A DNA stretch of 64,000 bases from Lichenicola cladoniae (GCF_013201075.1 NZ_CP053708.1:1615501-1679500), one strand, 5' to 3'; positions 26,492 to 37,466 are shown, numbered from the stretch's first letter. The notes: a model not told the origin generated them from the sequence alone. Numbers and translations are program-made.

Positions 26492-27822
26492 AGGGCCTGC
26501 TGCCGATGGCGACGCGGCTGATGCCGCTGATGATGCTGGCGTTCCTGACGCTGGCGACCGTCCAGATCATCATGCAGCTGCATCTGTCGCCCGAGCACAT
26601 GCTACAGGTCATGCTGTCCTGGCTGACGAAGCTCGGCCCGTTCTACGCGGGGGCGGGGGCATTGGCCTGGGCGCTGGTGATCGGCGGCATAGGCTACGAA
26701 TGGCGTGCCGGCATCGCCGACCGGCGGTCACGGGCGGCTGGACGCAACCTGCGGGTCGACGCCTGGGCGCGACGCAGAAAACGGGGATGGATGATGGACG
26801 TTCTGGCCCGGCTGACAAATCGCGCAGCCCTCGAGGACATGCTCTCGAAACAGGAGAAGGCGACCGTCATCGACTCGGTGGCACTCTCCGCGACGCTGCG
26901 CTCGCAGGTCATCGGACAGGACCAGGTCTGCGAGGACATCGCCCAGCAGCTGCGCCGGCGCCTTGCCTTGCAGGTGCGCGGCAAGCCGGTCGGCATCTTC
27001 CTGCTCGCGGGCCCACCCGGAACCGGCAAGACCTATCTCGCCAAGCGGCTGGCGGCGGCACTCGGCCGCAAGCTGCTGCATTTCGACATGACACAGATGA
27101 GCAGCCCGCACGCGGCGACCCAGCTGTTCGGCTCGCCGAAGGGCTACGTGGGGTCGGACACCTACGGCAAGCTGACCGGCGGCCTGAAGGAAACCCCGGA
27201 CTCCGTCGTGCTGCTCGACGAGATCGAGAAGGCGCATCCGGACGTGTTCAAGAAGTTCCTCAGCGCCTGGAACGACGGTCACGTCACCGAGGCATCCGTC
27301 GGCACGCAGGTATCGACCACGCGCGCCATTTTCGTGCTGACCTCGAATATCGCCACCGAGGCACTCAGCGAGATCGCCGAGCGTCACGTGGACGATCCCG
27401 AGGCGATGCGCCAGGCCTCGGTGGACGCGCTCCGCCTCGCCGGTTTCGCGCCGGAAGTCCTGAACCGGCTTGACCGGATCTTCGTGTTCCGCAGCCTGGG
27501 CGGCCTGGACGTGGCCCGTGTGGCGGCACTCGAGATCGAGGCGATGATCGCCAGCTACGGGCTCGAAGTCGATGCAGGCGGTATCGATCCGTCGCTGCTG
27601 TTCGAGGTAATGCAGAAGCAGGACCGGCTGGGGCAGGGCGCCAGCGCCCGCGACCTCGTGCGCTCGATCGAGGAGATGGTCAGCGACGGGCTGATCGAGG
27701 CCCGCCAGAAGGGCGCGCACCGGGTCCGGCTGGAGAAGGGCGAGGATGGCATCATTACCCGCATCGCCGACCTGAAATCGCCCGGCAAGGACGTTCCCGC
27801 CGCCATGACCGCCGTCCCCTGA
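26488..27822 (+). CDS. Membrane-anchored ClpB/ClpA D2-like AAA+ ATPase
   Basis: A 444-aa protein. Two N-terminal hydrophobic segments (residues about 10-30 and 52-70) replace the usual Clp N-domain and first AAA module. One AAA+ module follows: Walker A GPPGTGKT 175-182, pore loop GYVG 219-222, Walker B VVLLDEIEKAHPDVF from 240, sensor 1 TSN 285-287, a box-VII-like VLNRLDRIFVF and a sensor-2-like GQGASARDL. This is closest to the second AAA module of ClpA/ClpB. It should thread and unfold protein at the membrane. No ClpP-binding loop (IGL/F) was seen. It lies in a five-gene unit with a membrane protease and an FKBP. Confidence 0.88.
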   Translation: MKGLLPMATRLMPLMMLAFLTLATVQIIMQLHLSPEHMLQVMLSWLTKLGPFYAGAGALAWALVIGGIGYEWRAGIADRRSRAAGRNLRVDAWARRRKRGWMMDVLARLTNRAALEDMLSKQEKATVIDSVALSATLRSQVIGQDQVCEDIAQQLRRRLALQVRGKPVGIFLLAGPPGTGKTYLAKRLAAALGRKLLHFDMTQMSSPHAATQLFGSPKGYVGSDTYGKLTGGLKETPDSVVLLDEIEKAHPDVFKKFLSAWNDGHVTEASVGTQVSTTRAIFVLTSNIATEALSEIAERHVDDPEAMRQASVDALRLAGFAPEVLNRLDRIFVFRSLGGLDVARVAALEIEAMIASYGLEVDAGGIDPSLLFEVMQKQDRLGQGASARDLVRSIEEMVSDGLIEARQKGAHRVRLEKGEDGIITRIADLKSPGKDVPAAMTAVP

Positions 27823-27845
27823 CCGGTGGCGCCTGGACATAATCC

Positions 27846-28691
27846 ATGATCCGCCGGTTATGGCGCCGTGCGCCGGCCTGGCGTTTCTGCCTGATCACGG
27901 CGGTGGCGCTGACCGCGCTGACCGCGATGTTCCCGCCGGCGGTCCCGCATCTGCCTTCGTTTCTGCAAAAGCACCCCGAAGCGGGGAATGCCGCCGATCT
28001 TGCCCATTATAGCGCCCCGTCGCACGAGGCGCCGACGCTTCCGGCCGACAGCGGCATGATCCACATGCCGCCGCCGGATGCCGGCCGGCAGGGGATCGTT
28101 CCGGTCAGTGGCCGCCTGCTGCCGCTGCCGGCCGGAACATGGCACGAACTCGCGCTGGCGAGGCTCGGCGGCCCCGAACCTAAACAGGTGACCGTGCTCG
28201 ACCGTATCGACGGCAATCACCTGGTGGGCCTGATCGTCAGCGTTGCGCCGACGCCGCAGGTCGCGAGCGCCGGTCCGGTGAGGATACCGCCATCATGCAT
28301 CGATCCCGAACGGATCGCCGGCCACATCACAACGGCGGAGCCCGGCGACAGCCCGCTGACCCACCAGTGCTGGAGCCTGCTGCCGATCGACATGAAGCAG
28401 GCGGTGTCAGACAAGGGCGGCAACGAATTGCTGCAGCGGGGGATGGCGCGCCTGGGCGAGCGCAACATCGCCGTGCCCGACCAGATGCTGATGCTGAGCT
28501 ATTTCAGCTCCGACGATAATGGCTGGCTGATGACCTCGGTCTACCTGCCGGATCATCCCGGTTATCTGCCGGGTGCCCTGCATCGCATCCAGGACTGGGC
28601 CCAGCGCTTCTCGGTGCCGATCCAGAAGGGCTTTACCGGGACGCTGACAGAGGCCGACCTGACCCCGGCGATCATTCGCGACCCGACCTGA
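27846..28691 (+). CDS. Membrane-anchored protein of unknown function, third gene of AAA+ operon
   Basis: A 281-aa protein with an N-terminal anchor (FCLITAVALTALTAMF, residues about 14-29) and a large extracytoplasmic part. That part holds two cysteines (in IPPSCIDPER and LTHQCWSLL) that could pair, and a domain ending LPGALHRIQDWAQRFSVPIQKG. No family is recognised. It begins 23 bp after the AAA+ gene and ends 15 bp before the M48 protease gene, so cotranscription is very likely. Confidence 0.7.
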   Translation: MIRRLWRRAPAWRFCLITAVALTALTAMFPPAVPHLPSFLQKHPEAGNAADLAHYSAPSHEAPTLPADSGMIHMPPPDAGRQGIVPVSGRLLPLPAGTWHELALARLGGPEPKQVTVLDRIDGNHLVGLIVSVAPTPQVASAGPVRIPPSCIDPERIAGHITTAEPGDSPLTHQCWSLLPIDMKQAVSDKGGNELLQRGMARLGERNIAVPDQMLMLSYFSSDDNGWLMTSVYLPDHPGYLPGALHRIQDWAQRFSVPIQKGFTGTLTEADLTPAIIRDPT

Positions 28692-28706
28692 GACGGAGCG
28701 TCCGCG

Positions 28707-29936
28707 GTGCCGAACCTGCTACTGGCCTATCTCGCCTGGACCATCGCGTGGCATGGGTTCGAGTTCTATCTCGGACGCCGGCAGGCAGCTTCGGTGCGTG
28801 GTCACCGCGATGCGGTGCCGGCCGCCTTCGTTGCCAGCGTGCCGATCGCGGATCACCGCAGGGCCGCCGACTACAGCCTGGCGCGGCTGCGGTTCGGGGA
28901 ATTCGCCGGCGCGATCGATCTCGCCGTGTCCCTCGTCGGGCTGCTGTGGGCATTTGACGCGGTGGCCGGGCTCGCCGCGATTTGGGCGCCGCCGTCCATC
29001 CTGCGGAGCCTGCTCATCCTCGGCGTGTTGTGGGTGTGCGGCAGCCTGATCGGCCTGCCGATCGGCGCCTGGCGCGATCTGGTGCTGGAGCAGCGGTTCG
29101 GGTTCAACCGCAAGAGCACCGGCCTGTTCATCCGCGATGCGCTCACCTCGCTCGGCCTCACCGCCCTGATCGGCGGCCCGGTGGTCGCCGGCATCCTGTG
29201 GGCGATGCGCGACCTCAGCGGCTACTGGTGGGTCTGGGTGTGGGCGGCGCTGACGCTGGTGATGTTCGCGGCGCCGACCATCCATGTCCGCATCGTGGCA
29301 CCTTTGTTCAACCGGTTCACGCCGCTGCAGGGCGAGCTTGCCGACCGGATCGAGGGATTGCTCGCGCGATGCGGCTTCCGGTCCGGCGGCCTGTTCCAGA
29401 TGGATGCCTCCAAGCGCTCCAGTCGTGGCAACGCCTATTTCATCGGCTTCGGCCCGACCAAGCGCATCGTCCTGTTCGATACGCTGCTGGACAAGCACGA
29501 TACCGACGAGATCGAGGCGGTGGTGGCGCATGAGCTCGGCCATTTCCGCCATCACCACACGCTGTTCGGCATGCTGCGCGGCATCGTCGGCCTGTTCGTG
29601 ATGCTGGCGGTGGTCGGGTGGCTGGCACGCCAGCCCTGGCTGCTCCCGGGCTTCGGGATCCGCCATGCCGATCCCGCGCTGGCGCTGTTGCTGGCGGTGC
29701 TGCTGGCCGGCGCGGTATCGCCGCTGCTCGGCCTGCTGGGCAACGTGGTTTCGCGCCGGCACGAGTTCCAGGCGGACGATTTCGCCAGGCGCACCGTCGG
29801 CGCGGCGCCGATGATTTCGGCCCTGACGCGGCTGGCACGCGACAACGCCAGCACCTTGACGCCGGACCGGCTGTTCTCGCTGGTGCACGACACGCATCCG
29901 CCGGTGCCGGTTCGCGTGGCCCGGCTGGTTGCCTGA
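28707..29936 (+). CDS. M48 family integral membrane metallopeptidase (Ste24-like)
   Basis: A 409-aa multi-spanning zinc protease of the Ste24/HtpX group. The zinc motif HELGH is at residues 275-279 in [13 protein letters not shown]. The third ligand is in [11 protein letters not shown]. The N-terminal CAAX-protease domain with several hydrophobic helices and the [11 protein letters not shown] segment matches Ste24-like proteins. In bacteria these degrade or clip misfolded membrane proteins. The start is GTG 28707. Its place after the membrane AAA+ ATPase suggests cooperation in membrane protein turnover. Confidence 0.9.
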   Translation: MPNLLLAYLAWTIAWHGFEFYLGRRQAASVRGHRDAVPAAFVASVPIADHRRAADYSLARLRFGEFAGAIDLAVSLVGLLWAFDAVAGLAAIWAPPSILRSLLILGVLWVCGSLIGLPIGAWRDLVLEQRFGFNRKSTGLFIRDALTSLGLTALIGGPVVAGILWAMRDLSGYWWVWVWAALTLVMFAAPTIHVRIVAPLFNRFTPLQGELADRIEGLLARCGFRSGGLFQMDASKRSSRGNAYFIGFGPTKRIVLFDTLLDKHDTDEIEAVVAHELGHFRHHHTLFGMLRGIVGLFVMLAVVGWLARQPWLLPGFGIRHADPALALLLAVLLAGAVSPLLGLLGNVVSRRHEFQADDFARRTVGAAPMISALTRLARDNASTLTPDRLFSLVHDTHPPVPVRVARLVA

Positions 29937-29989
29937 ACCATAGTCGCGGCCCGGCACCATGCCGCGGCCGCAAACACGGAGTTTCGACC

Positions 29990-30352
29990 ATGGCAGATGA
30001 ATTCCAGACCCTGCAGCCCGGCCTGCGCTATCGCGACGACGTGGTCGGCGAGGGCGCGCAGCCGGCACAGGGACAGACGGTCAGCGTCCATTACACCGGC
30101 TGGCTCGACAACGATGGCGAGCAGGGCAAGAAGTTCGACAGCTCGCGCGATCGCGGCTCGCCGTTCCGCTTCACGCTGGGCGTGCAGCAGGTCATTTCCG
30201 GCTGGGATCTCGGCGTCGCCTCGATGCGCGTCGGTGGTCGTCGCACGCTCCGGCTCGCGCCCGAGCACGGCTACGGCGCCCGCGGTGCCGGCGGTGCCAT
30301 TCCGCCGAACGCCACGCTGATCTTCGACGTCGAGCTGCTCGGCGTCGGCTGA
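29990..30352 (+). CDS. FKBP-type peptidyl-prolyl cis-trans isomerase
   Basis: A single-domain cytoplasmic FKBP of 120 aa. Typical elements are [41 protein letters not shown] and the final ELLGVG. It catalyses proline isomerisation during folding. It starts 53 bp after the protease gene and closes the five-gene unit, just before a strong hairpin. Confidence 0.95.
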   Translation: MADEFQTLQPGLRYRDDVVGEGAQPAQGQTVSVHYTGWLDNDGEQGKKFDSSRDRGSPFRFTLGVQQVISGWDLGVASMRVGGRRTLRLAPEHGYGARGAGGAIPPNATLIFDVELLGVG

Positions 30353-30361
30353 AGTAACGAA

Positions 30362-30389
30362 GCACCCGGAGGCGATCGTCTCCGGGTGC
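30362..30389. terminator. Bidirectional hairpin between FKBP and MFS genes
   Basis: GCACCCGGAG and CTCCGGGTGC form a perfect 10-bp stem around an 8-nt loop, 9 bp after the FKBP stop and 7 bp before the end of the convergent transporter gene. No T-run is present. Confidence 0.7.
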
Positions 30390-30396
30390 ATCCGCC

Positions 30397-31671
30397 TCAG
30401 GGTTCCGGATCGCCTTCCATGTGGGCACCGGGCAGGACCGCCGGCTGCCGTGCAGCGACCAGCGCGACGAGCACCGATCCGCCGACGACGCACAGCTCGA
30501 TCGACCGCGCCAACCCGATCATGCCGCCTCCCCATGGCACGACGAAGCTGGCGACGCCCTGGCCGAGCGACGCCACCGCGTAGCTGATCCCCATCCCGAA
30601 CGACCGGTTCTCGGACCTGAAGCGCTGCGACAGGTAATGCGGCACCAGCGCGAACACGCTGTTGCCGAAGAAGCCCATGCCGCAGGCAGCGGCCAGCAAC
30701 ACCCCGGTCGATCCGCCGGACAGGAACGGCACGATGTCGAGCACGGTCAGGACCAGATACACCACCAGCGTGATGCGGCCGCCGAATCGGGTGGCCGCCC
30801 AGCCGCAGACCGGCTTGCCGACGATCGAACCGAGGCAGTAGGCGGCGACCGCCGGGAACACCATTGCCGGCGTGAAGCCGTGAACGTCGCGCAGGAACGA
30901 CGGGTAGAAGCTGTAGATCGCCGCGTTCTGGAACTGCAGGAACAGCATGAACAGCAGCGCCTGGATCGCTGCCGGACCGAAGCGGAATTTGGGCCGCGGC
31001 GCCGCGGTGGGCGCCTGCCGGCTCTTTTCGCGCATCCGCAGCCAGACCGGGCTCTCCGGCACCCCGATGCGGATGAAGATCGCCAGCAGGGCCGGCACGA
31101 TGTCGATGAAGAACAGCACCCGCCAGCCATAATGCGGCAGGATGAGCGCCTGCGCGCCGGCAGCGGCGAAGAAGCCGAACTCGTAGCCGGACATCATGAT
31201 CGCCGAGGCCATCGGCCGGGTCTTCGGCGGCACGCTCTCCATCAGCAGCGACGCGGATGCGGTCCATTCGCCGCCGAAACCGATCCCGAACAGCAGCTGG
31301 ATCACCACCATCGCGGTGTAGCTCCAGGCCAGACCGGAGACGCCCGAGAACACCGCGAACCAGATGACCCCGATCATGAAGGTCAGCTTTCTTCCGTAGC
31401 GATCGGCGAGCCAGCCCCAGCTGGTGTTGCCGATCAGCCGGCCGATGCTTTGCGCGGTGATGACCAGGCCCATGCCGGTCAGCGACGCGCCAAGGCTCTT
31501 GCCGATGTCCGGCAGCGCCAGCAGCAGCACCACCTGGTCGAACGCGTCGAGAAACCAGCCCAGGAAGGCGGCCAACGTTACCCGCCAGTAGGGCAGCAGC
31601 TGCCGTAATGCCCCCGGCTCCCCGCCCGGGCCGGATGCATGATCGGAGGCCTGCGTGATGCTGTCCGGCAC
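30397..31671 (-). CDS. MFS transporter of the SHS/organic-acid type
   Basis: A 424-aa, 12-helix major facilitator. The conserved loop between helices 2 and 3 reads GWLADRYGRKLTF, and the FDAFDQ-like motif in helix 1 (GWFLDAFDQVVLLLALP) plus FGIGFGGEWTASASLLMES fit the sialate/lactate/aromatic-acid porter groups. It is divergent from the mutarotase operon. An operator-like site at 31776 lies between them, so it may import a sugar acid, but the substrate is not known. Confidence 0.85.
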   Translation of the reverse strand: MPDSITQASDHASGPGGEPGALRQLLPYWRVTLAAFLGWFLDAFDQVVLLLALPDIGKSLGASLTGMGLVITAQSIGRLIGNTSWGWLADRYGRKLTFMIGVIWFAVFSGVSGLAWSYTAMVVIQLLFGIGFGGEWTASASLLMESVPPKTRPMASAIMMSGYEFGFFAAAGAQALILPHYGWRVLFFIDIVPALLAIFIRIGVPESPVWLRMREKSRQAPTAAPRPKFRFGPAAIQALLFMLFLQFQNAAIYSFYPSFLRDVHGFTPAMVFPAVAAYCLGSIVGKPVCGWAATRFGGRITLVVYLVLTVLDIVPFLSGGSTGVLLAAACGMGFFGNSVFALVPHYLSQRFRSENRSFGMGISYAVASLGQGVASFVVPWGGGMIGLARSIELCVVGGSVLVALVAARQPAVLPGAHMEGDPEP

Positions 31672-31775
31672 GTGATCTCCCGTCGCGATGCCATTGCGGT
31701 GTCATTGAACAGGATGCCGGAGCTGGAGTTCCGGCTCGGGGCGGACTGCTTGCCAGGGGGGTAGAAGGCTATTAA

Positions 31776-31787
31776 TTGTCTGAGTAA
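31776..31787. promoter_or_regulatory. Operator-like motif, site 1 of sugar regulon
   Basis: AATTGTCTGAGTAATC contains the shared core TTGTC-N-GA. Three closely related sites are at 34811, 42218 and 43216, all in front of sugar genes. This one lies 79 bp upstream of the mutarotase ATG and between two divergent genes. Confidence 0.6.
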
Positions 31788-31865
31788 TCCCGGACCGTCG
31801 CTTGGGTTGCACGGCCGGCCCGCCCGCCGTGCGAAGGATCATGCGATGACGACCAGGACCGGTTC

Positions 31866-32954
31866 ATGACGACGACAGGTGCCGCACCGCAGGTCGAGAG
31901 TTTCGGCCGGCTTGCCGATGGCACTGCGGTCGAGGCGGTCAGCCTCCATAATCGCCATGGCGTCTCGGTGCGGCTGATCAGCCTCGGCGCCACGGTGCAG
32001 TCGCTGCGGGTGCCCGGGCGCGACGGCACGGTCGCCGACATCGTGCTCGGTTGTTCCGACGTCTCCGGATATATCGACGATCCGCAATTCTTCGGCGCGA
32101 CCATCGGTCGTTTCGGCAACCGGATCGGCAAGGGCCGGTTCACCCTCGACGGCGTCGAGCATCAGGTGCCGGCCAGCGACGGGCCCAACGCCCTGCATGG
32201 CGGTGCAAACGGCTACGACAAGCGTGTCTGGGAGATCGCCCGGTTATCCGCGCCCGGCGAGCCGGCCGGCGTCGTGTTCCGGCGGATCAGCCCGGACGGC
32301 GAGGAAGGGTTTCCCGGCACGCTCACCGTCCAGGCCAGCTACCGGCTCGACGATGACGGGCTCACGCTCGAGTACGAGGCGACCACCGACCGGCCGACGG
32401 TGCTGAACCTGACCAACCACAGCTACTTCAACCTGGCGGGCGTCGAGAGCGGTCGTTCGGCGCTGGACCATGTGCTGTGGATCGATGCCGATGCCATCAC
32501 CCCGGTCGACCGGACGATGATCCCCACCGGCGAGGTCCTGCCGGTCGCGGGCACGCCGTTCGATTTCCGGACACCGACCGTGATCGGGTCCAGGATCCGC
32601 GACGCAACCGACCAGCAGCTCGCAGCCGGACCCGGCTACGACCACAACTACGTCCTGCGGGCCGGCGTGACCGCGCAGCCGGAAGTCGCCGTGCGGGTCG
32701 AGGATCCGGCATCCGGGCGGGTGCTCGAGATCGCGACCACCGAACCGGGGGTGCAGTTCTATTCGGGTAACTTCCTGGATGGGACCACGCTGGGCAAGGG
32801 CATGCAGCTCTACCGCCAGGGCGACGGCCTCTGCTTCGAGACCCAGCATTTCCCGGACTCGCCGAACCATCCGCATTTCCCGAGCACGCGTCTCGATCCC
32901 GGCCAGACCTTCCGTTCCACAACGGTCTGGCGCTTCACGACCAGCGGAATTTGA
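31866..32954 (+). CDS. galM: Aldose 1-epimerase (galactose mutarotase)
   Basis: A 362-aa mutarotase interconverting alpha and beta sugar anomers. Family landmarks: [47 protein letters not shown] with the active-site His, LTNHSYFNL, and the C-terminal VQFYSGNF with [18 protein letters not shown]. It starts the upper sugar pathway and its TGA overlaps the frame of the dehydratase gene, so the two form an operon. It supplies the anomer used by the sugar dehydrogenase at 39663. Confidence 0.94.
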   Translation: MTTTGAAPQVESFGRLADGTAVEAVSLHNRHGVSVRLISLGATVQSLRVPGRDGTVADIVLGCSDVSGYIDDPQFFGATIGRFGNRIGKGRFTLDGVEHQVPASDGPNALHGGANGYDKRVWEIARLSAPGEPAGVVFRRISPDGEEGFPGTLTVQASYRLDDDGLTLEYEATTDRPTVLNLTNHSYFNLAGVESGRSALDHVLWIDADAITPVDRTMIPTGEVLPVAGTPFDFRTPTVIGSRIRDATDQQLAAGPGYDHNYVLRAGVTAQPEVAVRVEDPASGRVLEIATTEPGVQFYSGNFLDGTTLGKGMQLYRQGDGLCFETQHFPDSPNHPHFPSTRLDPGQTFRSTTVWRFTTSGI

Positions 32955-32959
32955 AGCCT

Positions 32960-34801
32960 ATGTCGAACCATCAGGACAGCAAGCCGGGCACGACATTGCC
33001 CGGGACCAACCAGCCGGCCAAGGCGCGGCTTCGCTCGCGGGCCTGGTTCGACAACCCGCATAGCCCGGACATGACCGCGCTCTATATCGAGCGCTACATG
33101 AATTTCGGCCTGTCGATCTCCGAGCTGCAGTCCGACCGCCCGATCATCGGCATCGCCCAGACCGGCTCCGACCTGTCGCCGTGCAACCGTCATCATCTCG
33201 TGCTGGCCGAACGCCTTCGCGAGGGCATCCGGGAAGCGGGCGGCATCGCCATCGAGTTCCCGGTGCACCCGATCCAGGAGACCGGCAAGCGCCCGACCGC
33301 CGGGCTCGACCGGAACCTCGCCTATCTCGGCCTCACCGAAGTGCTCTACGGCTACCCGATCGATGGCGTCGTGCTCACCATCGGTTGCGACAAGACCACG
33401 CCGGCCTGCCTGATGGCCGCGGCGACGGTGAACATCCCGTCGATCGCCTTCTCGGTCGGCCCGATGCTCAATGGCTGGTTCCGCGGGCAGCGCACAGGCT
33501 CCGGCACGATCGTGTGGCGGGCCCGCGAGATGCTGGCAACCGGCGAGATCGACGAGGCCGGCTTCATCAAGCTGGTCGCGAGCTCGGCGCCGTCGACCGG
33601 CTACTGCAACACCATGGGCACGGCCACGACGATGAATTCGCTCGCCGAGGCGCTCGGCATGCAGCTGCCGGGTGCCGCGGCGATCCCGGCGCCGTATCGC
33701 GACCGCCAGGAATGCGCGTTCCATACCGGCCGGCGCATCGTCGAGATGGTGCGCGAGGACCTGAAGCCCTCGCAGATCATGACCAGGGCCGCGTTCGAGA
33801 ATGCGATCCGGGTGAACACGGCGATCGGCGGCTCGACCAACGCGCCGATCCACCTGGCGGCGCTGGCCCGCCATCTCGGCATCGACCTGCCGATCGAGAC
33901 CTGGCAGCGCCTCGGCATGGATATCCCGCTGCTGGTGAACCTGCAGCCGGCCGGCGAATATCTCGGCGAGGATTTCTATCGTGCCGGCGGCGTGCCGGCG
34001 GTGATTTCGCAGCTGATGACCCAGGGGCTGATCGCCGAGGACGCGATGACCGTCAACGGCCGCACGATCGGCGACAACTGCCGGACCGTGCGGATCGAGG
34101 ACGAAGAGGTCATCCGCCCGTTCGATCGCCCGCTCCGGACCCGCGCCGGCTTCCTGGTGCTGACCGGGAACATGTTCCGGTCGGCGATCATGAAGACCAG
34201 CGTCATCTCGCCGGAATTCCGCGAGCGCTACCTCAGCAATCCCGCCGACCTGGATGCGTTCGAGGGGCGGGCGATCGTGTTCGACGGTCCCGAGGATTAT
34301 CACGCGCGGATCGACGACCCGGCGCTCGATGTCGGCGACCACGACGTGCTGGTGATGCGCGGCGCCGGCCCGATCGGCTATCCGGGCGCGGCCGAGGTCG
34401 TGAACATGCGGCCCCCGGTCTACCTGATCGAGAAGGGCGTGCATGCGCTGGCCTGTATCGGCGATGGCCGCCAGTCCGGTACCTCCGGTTCGCCGTCGAT
34501 CCTGAATGCGTCGCCGGAAGCCGCGGCCGGCGGGGCGCTCGCGCTCGTACGCACCGGCGACCGGATCCGGGTCGATCTCGGCAAGGGACGCGTGGACATG
34601 CTGCTGACCGACGAGGAAATCTCGGCACGTCGTGCCGCCCTGGATGCGGCCGGTGGCTACAGCTATCCCGCCAGCCAGACCCCCTGGCAGGAGCTGCAGC
34701 GCAGCGTGGTCGGACAGCTCGATACCGGTGCGGTGCTCGAGCCGGCGGTGGCCTACCAGCGCATTGCCCAGACCATGGGGATCCCGCGCGACAACCACTG
34801 A
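32960..34801 (+). CDS. IlvD/Edd family sugar-acid dehydratase (L-arabonate/D-galactonate type)
   Basis: An Fe-S dehydratase of 613 aa from ATG 32960 (a TTG at 32951 overlapping the galM stop is an alternative). It belongs to the IlvD/Edd branch acting on pentonates and hexonates rather than ilvD itself: [26 protein letters not shown] at the start, [22 protein letters not shown] and [18 protein letters not shown] near the end are typical. It should turn arabonate or galactonate into the 2-keto-3-deoxy acid. The genuine ilvD is at 11379, so this copy has a catabolic role. Confidence 0.9.
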   Translation: MSNHQDSKPGTTLPGTNQPAKARLRSRAWFDNPHSPDMTALYIERYMNFGLSISELQSDRPIIGIAQTGSDLSPCNRHHLVLAERLREGIREAGGIAIEFPVHPIQETGKRPTAGLDRNLAYLGLTEVLYGYPIDGVVLTIGCDKTTPACLMAAATVNIPSIAFSVGPMLNGWFRGQRTGSGTIVWRAREMLATGEIDEAGFIKLVASSAPSTGYCNTMGTATTMNSLAEALGMQLPGAAAIPAPYRDRQECAFHTGRRIVEMVREDLKPSQIMTRAAFENAIRVNTAIGGSTNAPIHLAALARHLGIDLPIETWQRLGMDIPLLVNLQPAGEYLGEDFYRAGGVPAVISQLMTQGLIAEDAMTVNGRTIGDNCRTVRIEDEEVIRPFDRPLRTRAGFLVLTGNMFRSAIMKTSVISPEFRERYLSNPADLDAFEGRAIVFDGPEDYHARIDDPALDVGDHDVLVMRGAGPIGYPGAAEVVNMRPPVYLIEKGVHALACIGDGRQSGTSGSPSILNASPEAAAGGALALVRTGDRIRVDLGKGRVDMLLTDEEISARRAALDAAGGYSYPASQTPWQELQRSVVGQLDTGAVLEPAVAYQRIAQTMGIPRDNH

Positions 34802-34810
34802 AAAGACTAT

Positions 34811-34821
34811 TTGTCGGACAA
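34811..34821. promoter_or_regulatory. Operator-like motif, site 2 of sugar regulon
   Basis: TTGTCGGACAA (in ATTTGTCGGACAAGAA) is close to a perfect inverted repeat and lies 61 bp upstream of the araF ATG, right after the dehydratase stop. It shares the TTGTC-N-GA core with the sites at 31776, 42218 and 43216. Confidence 0.65.
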
Positions 34822-34881
34822 GAAAAACCGCATTAGAACGTGTCGCAAGCGGTCAAAGCCGCATAAACCTGGAGGGTTAAA

Positions 34882-35880
34882 ATGTTCACGACCAGACGCC
34901 GGTTGGTTCAGATGTCGTCGCTCGGTGCCGTTGCCGCGATGACCGGCCTCGGCAGCAGCCGCGCTGCCGCCGCACCACTCAAGATCGGCTTCATCGTCAA
35001 GATGCCCGAGCAGGCCTGGTTCATCAACGAGCAGCACGCCGCCACCGCGGAAGGCGCCAAGATGGACTTCATCGTGGTCAACATGGCCGGCACCGACGGT
35101 ACCGCCGTGATGAGCGCCATCGACAACCTGTCGGCGCAGGGCGCCAAGGGCTTCGTGATCTGCCCGCCCGACGTGCGGCTCGGCCCGGCCATCTTCGCCC
35201 GCGCCACCAGCGCCGGCATGAAGGTCGTTTCGGTCGACGACCAGTTCGTCTCCGGCGGCAAGCCGATGACCCAGGTGCCGCATCTCGGCATGTCCGGCTA
35301 CAAGATCGGCCAGCAGGTCGGCAGCTCGATCGCCGACGAGATGAAGAAGCGCGGCTGGAAGCCCGAGGAAGTGGCAGCCTGCCGCATCACCAGCAACGAA
35401 TTGCCGACCGCGCGCGAGCGGGTTGCCGGTGCGACCGACACGCTGGTGCAGAACGGCTTCCTGAAGGCCAACATCTTCGACGCGCCGCAGCGCACCACCG
35501 ACACCGAAGGTGCCAACACGGCATCGAGCCCGGTGTTCGCCCGCCACGGCACCTTCAAGAAGTGGGTCATCTACGCGCTGAACGAAGAGTCCGTGCTCGG
35601 CGGCGTCCGGGCCAGCGAGCAGTTCCATTTCGGTGCCGACGACGTGATCGGTGTCGGCATCAACGGCACCGGAGCGGCGTTCGCCGAGTTGGGCAAGGCG
35701 CAGCCGACCGGCTTCTTCGGCACCATCGCGGTAAGCTCCGCGCTGCATGGCCGCCAGAGCGCCATCAACCTCGTCGACTGGATCCGTGACGGCAAGGAGC
35801 CGCCGCTCGACACCCAGACCACCGGCACGCTGATGACCCGTGCGAACTGGCAGCAGGTCAAGGCGCAGCTCGGCGTATGA
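34882..35880 (+). CDS. araF: Sugar ABC transporter substrate-binding protein (AraF-like)
   Basis: A 332-aa periplasmic binding protein of the type-I sugar-binding fold, close in pattern to E. coli Ara[16 protein letters not shown] at the mature start, [45 protein letters not shown] and [26 protein letters not shown]. The N-terminus has a twin-arginine-like start ([11 protein letters not shown]) and a cleavable segment ending AAAA. GGAGGG precedes the ATG by 7 bp. AraF of E. coli binds both L-arabinose and D-galactose, matching the two branches of this cluster. The stop overlaps araG. Confidence 0.92.
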   Translation: MFTTRRRLVQMSSLGAVAAMTGLGSSRAAAAPLKIGFIVKMPEQAWFINEQHAATAEGAKMDFIVVNMAGTDGTAVMSAIDNLSAQGAKGFVICPPDVRLGPAIFARATSAGMKVVSVDDQFVSGGKPMTQVPHLGMSGYKIGQQVGSSIADEMKKRGWKPEEVAACRITSNELPTARERVAGATDTLVQNGFLKANIFDAPQRTTDTEGANTASSPVFARHGTFKKWVIYALNEESVLGGVRASEQFHFGADDVIGVGINGTGAAFAELGKAQPTGFFGTIAVSSALHGRQSAINLVDWIRDGKEPPLDTQTTGTLMTRANWQQVKAQLGV

Positions 35881-37412
35881 GTGAAGCGCTCGCCGTCGAT
35901 CCGGGACCACGCGACGATCTGCGCGGTCCCGAGCCGTTCCTGACCCTCGCCGGCATCGAGGTCGAGTTTCCCGGAGTGAAGGCGCTCCGGGGCGTCGACC
36001 TGTTTGTCGAGCGCGGTTCGGTTCATGGATTGATGGGCGAGAATGGTGCCGGAAAGTCCACGCTGCTCAAGGTGTTGAGCGGCGTGAACCTGCCGAAGGC
36101 CGGAACGATCACCGTCGCCGGCAAGCAGCTTACCTTCCGCGGTGCATCCGACGCCCTCGAGGCCGGGATCGCGATCATCTACCAGGAACTGCATCTGGTA
36201 CCCGGCCTGAGTGCCGCCGAGAACCTGATGCTGGGCCACCTGCCGCGCCGGGGCGGGCTGGTCGACCGGAAAGCGTTGCGCATCCGTGCCGAGGCAGTGC
36301 TGCGTGATCTCGGCGAGGATATCGATCCGTCGACGCCGGTCGGGCGACTGTCGATCGGGCAGCGGCAGATGGTCGAGATCGGCAAGGCGCTGCTGCGGAA
36401 CGCGCAGATCATCGCGTTCGACGAGCCGACCAGCAGCCTGTCGTCGCGCGAGGTCGAGAACCTCAAGCGGATCGTGCGCCGGTTGCGCGACGAGGGCAGG
36501 GCGATCGTCTACGTGACCCATCGCATGGCCGAAGTGTTCGAGTTGTGCGACGCCGTCACGGTGTTTCGCGACGGCGCCTGCGTCGCGCGCCATCCGGACA
36601 TCGCCGACGTGACGCCCGATCAGCTGGTGACCGAGATGGTCGGCCGCGCGATCGAGGACGTCTATGGCTACCGGCCACGGAAAACTGGTGACGTGCTGGT
36701 CGAGGTCGAGAACATCGCCGGTCCGGGCATCCGCGAACCGATCTCGTTCTCGCTCCGGAAGGGCGAGATCCTCGGGTTTTTCGGACTGGTCGGCGCCGGC
36801 CGTACCGAGCTGATGCGGTTGATCTGCGGCACCGAGCGCGCCACCGGTGGCAAGATCACGCTGCAGGGCAAGGTGCTCAAGATGGGCTCGCCACGGCGGG
36901 CGATCAGCGCCGGCATCGCGATGTGCCCCGAGGATCGCAAGCGCGAGGGCATCTTTCCGATCGCCTCGGTGGACGACAACATCAATATCAGCGTGCGGCG
37001 GCGCTATGCGAAATTCGGTATCGTGAATTTCGCGCGCGAGAAGCTGAACGCCGCCAAGGCGATCCGCGACCTCGATATCCGCACGCGAAACGGCTCAACC
37101 CCGATCCGCAACCTGTCCGGCGGAAACCAGCAGAAGGCCATTCTCGGTCGCTGGCTGTCGGAGGATATCGAGTTGTTCGTGCTCGACGAGCCGACCCGCG
37201 GGATCGATGTCGGTGCACGCGCCCAGATCTACGAGATCCTGTATGGGCTCGCGGAAAAGGGTGTTGGCGTGATCGTGGTGTCCAGCGACCTGTCCGAGGT
37301 CAGCTCGATCTCCGACCGTGTCATCGTCATGGCCGACGGGTGCGTGACCGCGAACTTCTCCCGCGACGAGATCACCCCGGAGCGTCTGCTCAGCCAGGCT
37401 TTGCCACGCTAG
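35877..37412 (+). CDS. araG: Sugar ABC transporter ATP-binding protein (AraG-like)
   Basis: A 511-aa double ATPase subunit. The first domain has Walker [10 protein letters not shown], signature [16 protein letters not shown] and Walker [13 protein letters not shown]. The second domain has the usual degenerate P-loop [13 protein letters not shown] and a signature [15 protein letters not shown] followed by [12 protein letters not shown]. It starts 4 bp inside the end of araF (ATGA overlap) and is followed by the permease gene. Confidence 0.94.
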   Translation: MSEALAVDPGPRDDLRGPEPFLTLAGIEVEFPGVKALRGVDLFVERGSVHGLMGENGAGKSTLLKVLSGVNLPKAGTITVAGKQLTFRGASDALEAGIAIIYQELHLVPGLSAAENLMLGHLPRRGGLVDRKALRIRAEAVLRDLGEDIDPSTPVGRLSIGQRQMVEIGKALLRNAQIIAFDEPTSSLSSREVENLKRIVRRLRDEGRAIVYVTHRMAEVFELCDAVTVFRDGACVARHPDIADVTPDQLVTEMVGRAIEDVYGYRPRKTGDVLVEVENIAGPGIREPISFSLRKGEILGFFGLVGAGRTELMRLICGTERATGGKITLQGKVLKMGSPRRAISAGIAMCPEDRKREGIFPIASVDDNINISVRRRYAKFGIVNFAREKLNAAKAIRDLDIRTRNGSTPIRNLSGGNQQKAILGRWLSEDIELFVLDEPTRGIDVGARAQIYEILYGLAEKGVGVIVVSSDLSEVSSISDRVIVMADGCVTANFSRDEITPERLLSQALPR

Positions 37413-37466
37413 CACTCGTCCTTCCGATCCTGTCGACACGACCTCAGCGCAGCAGCGAGAGTTCCA

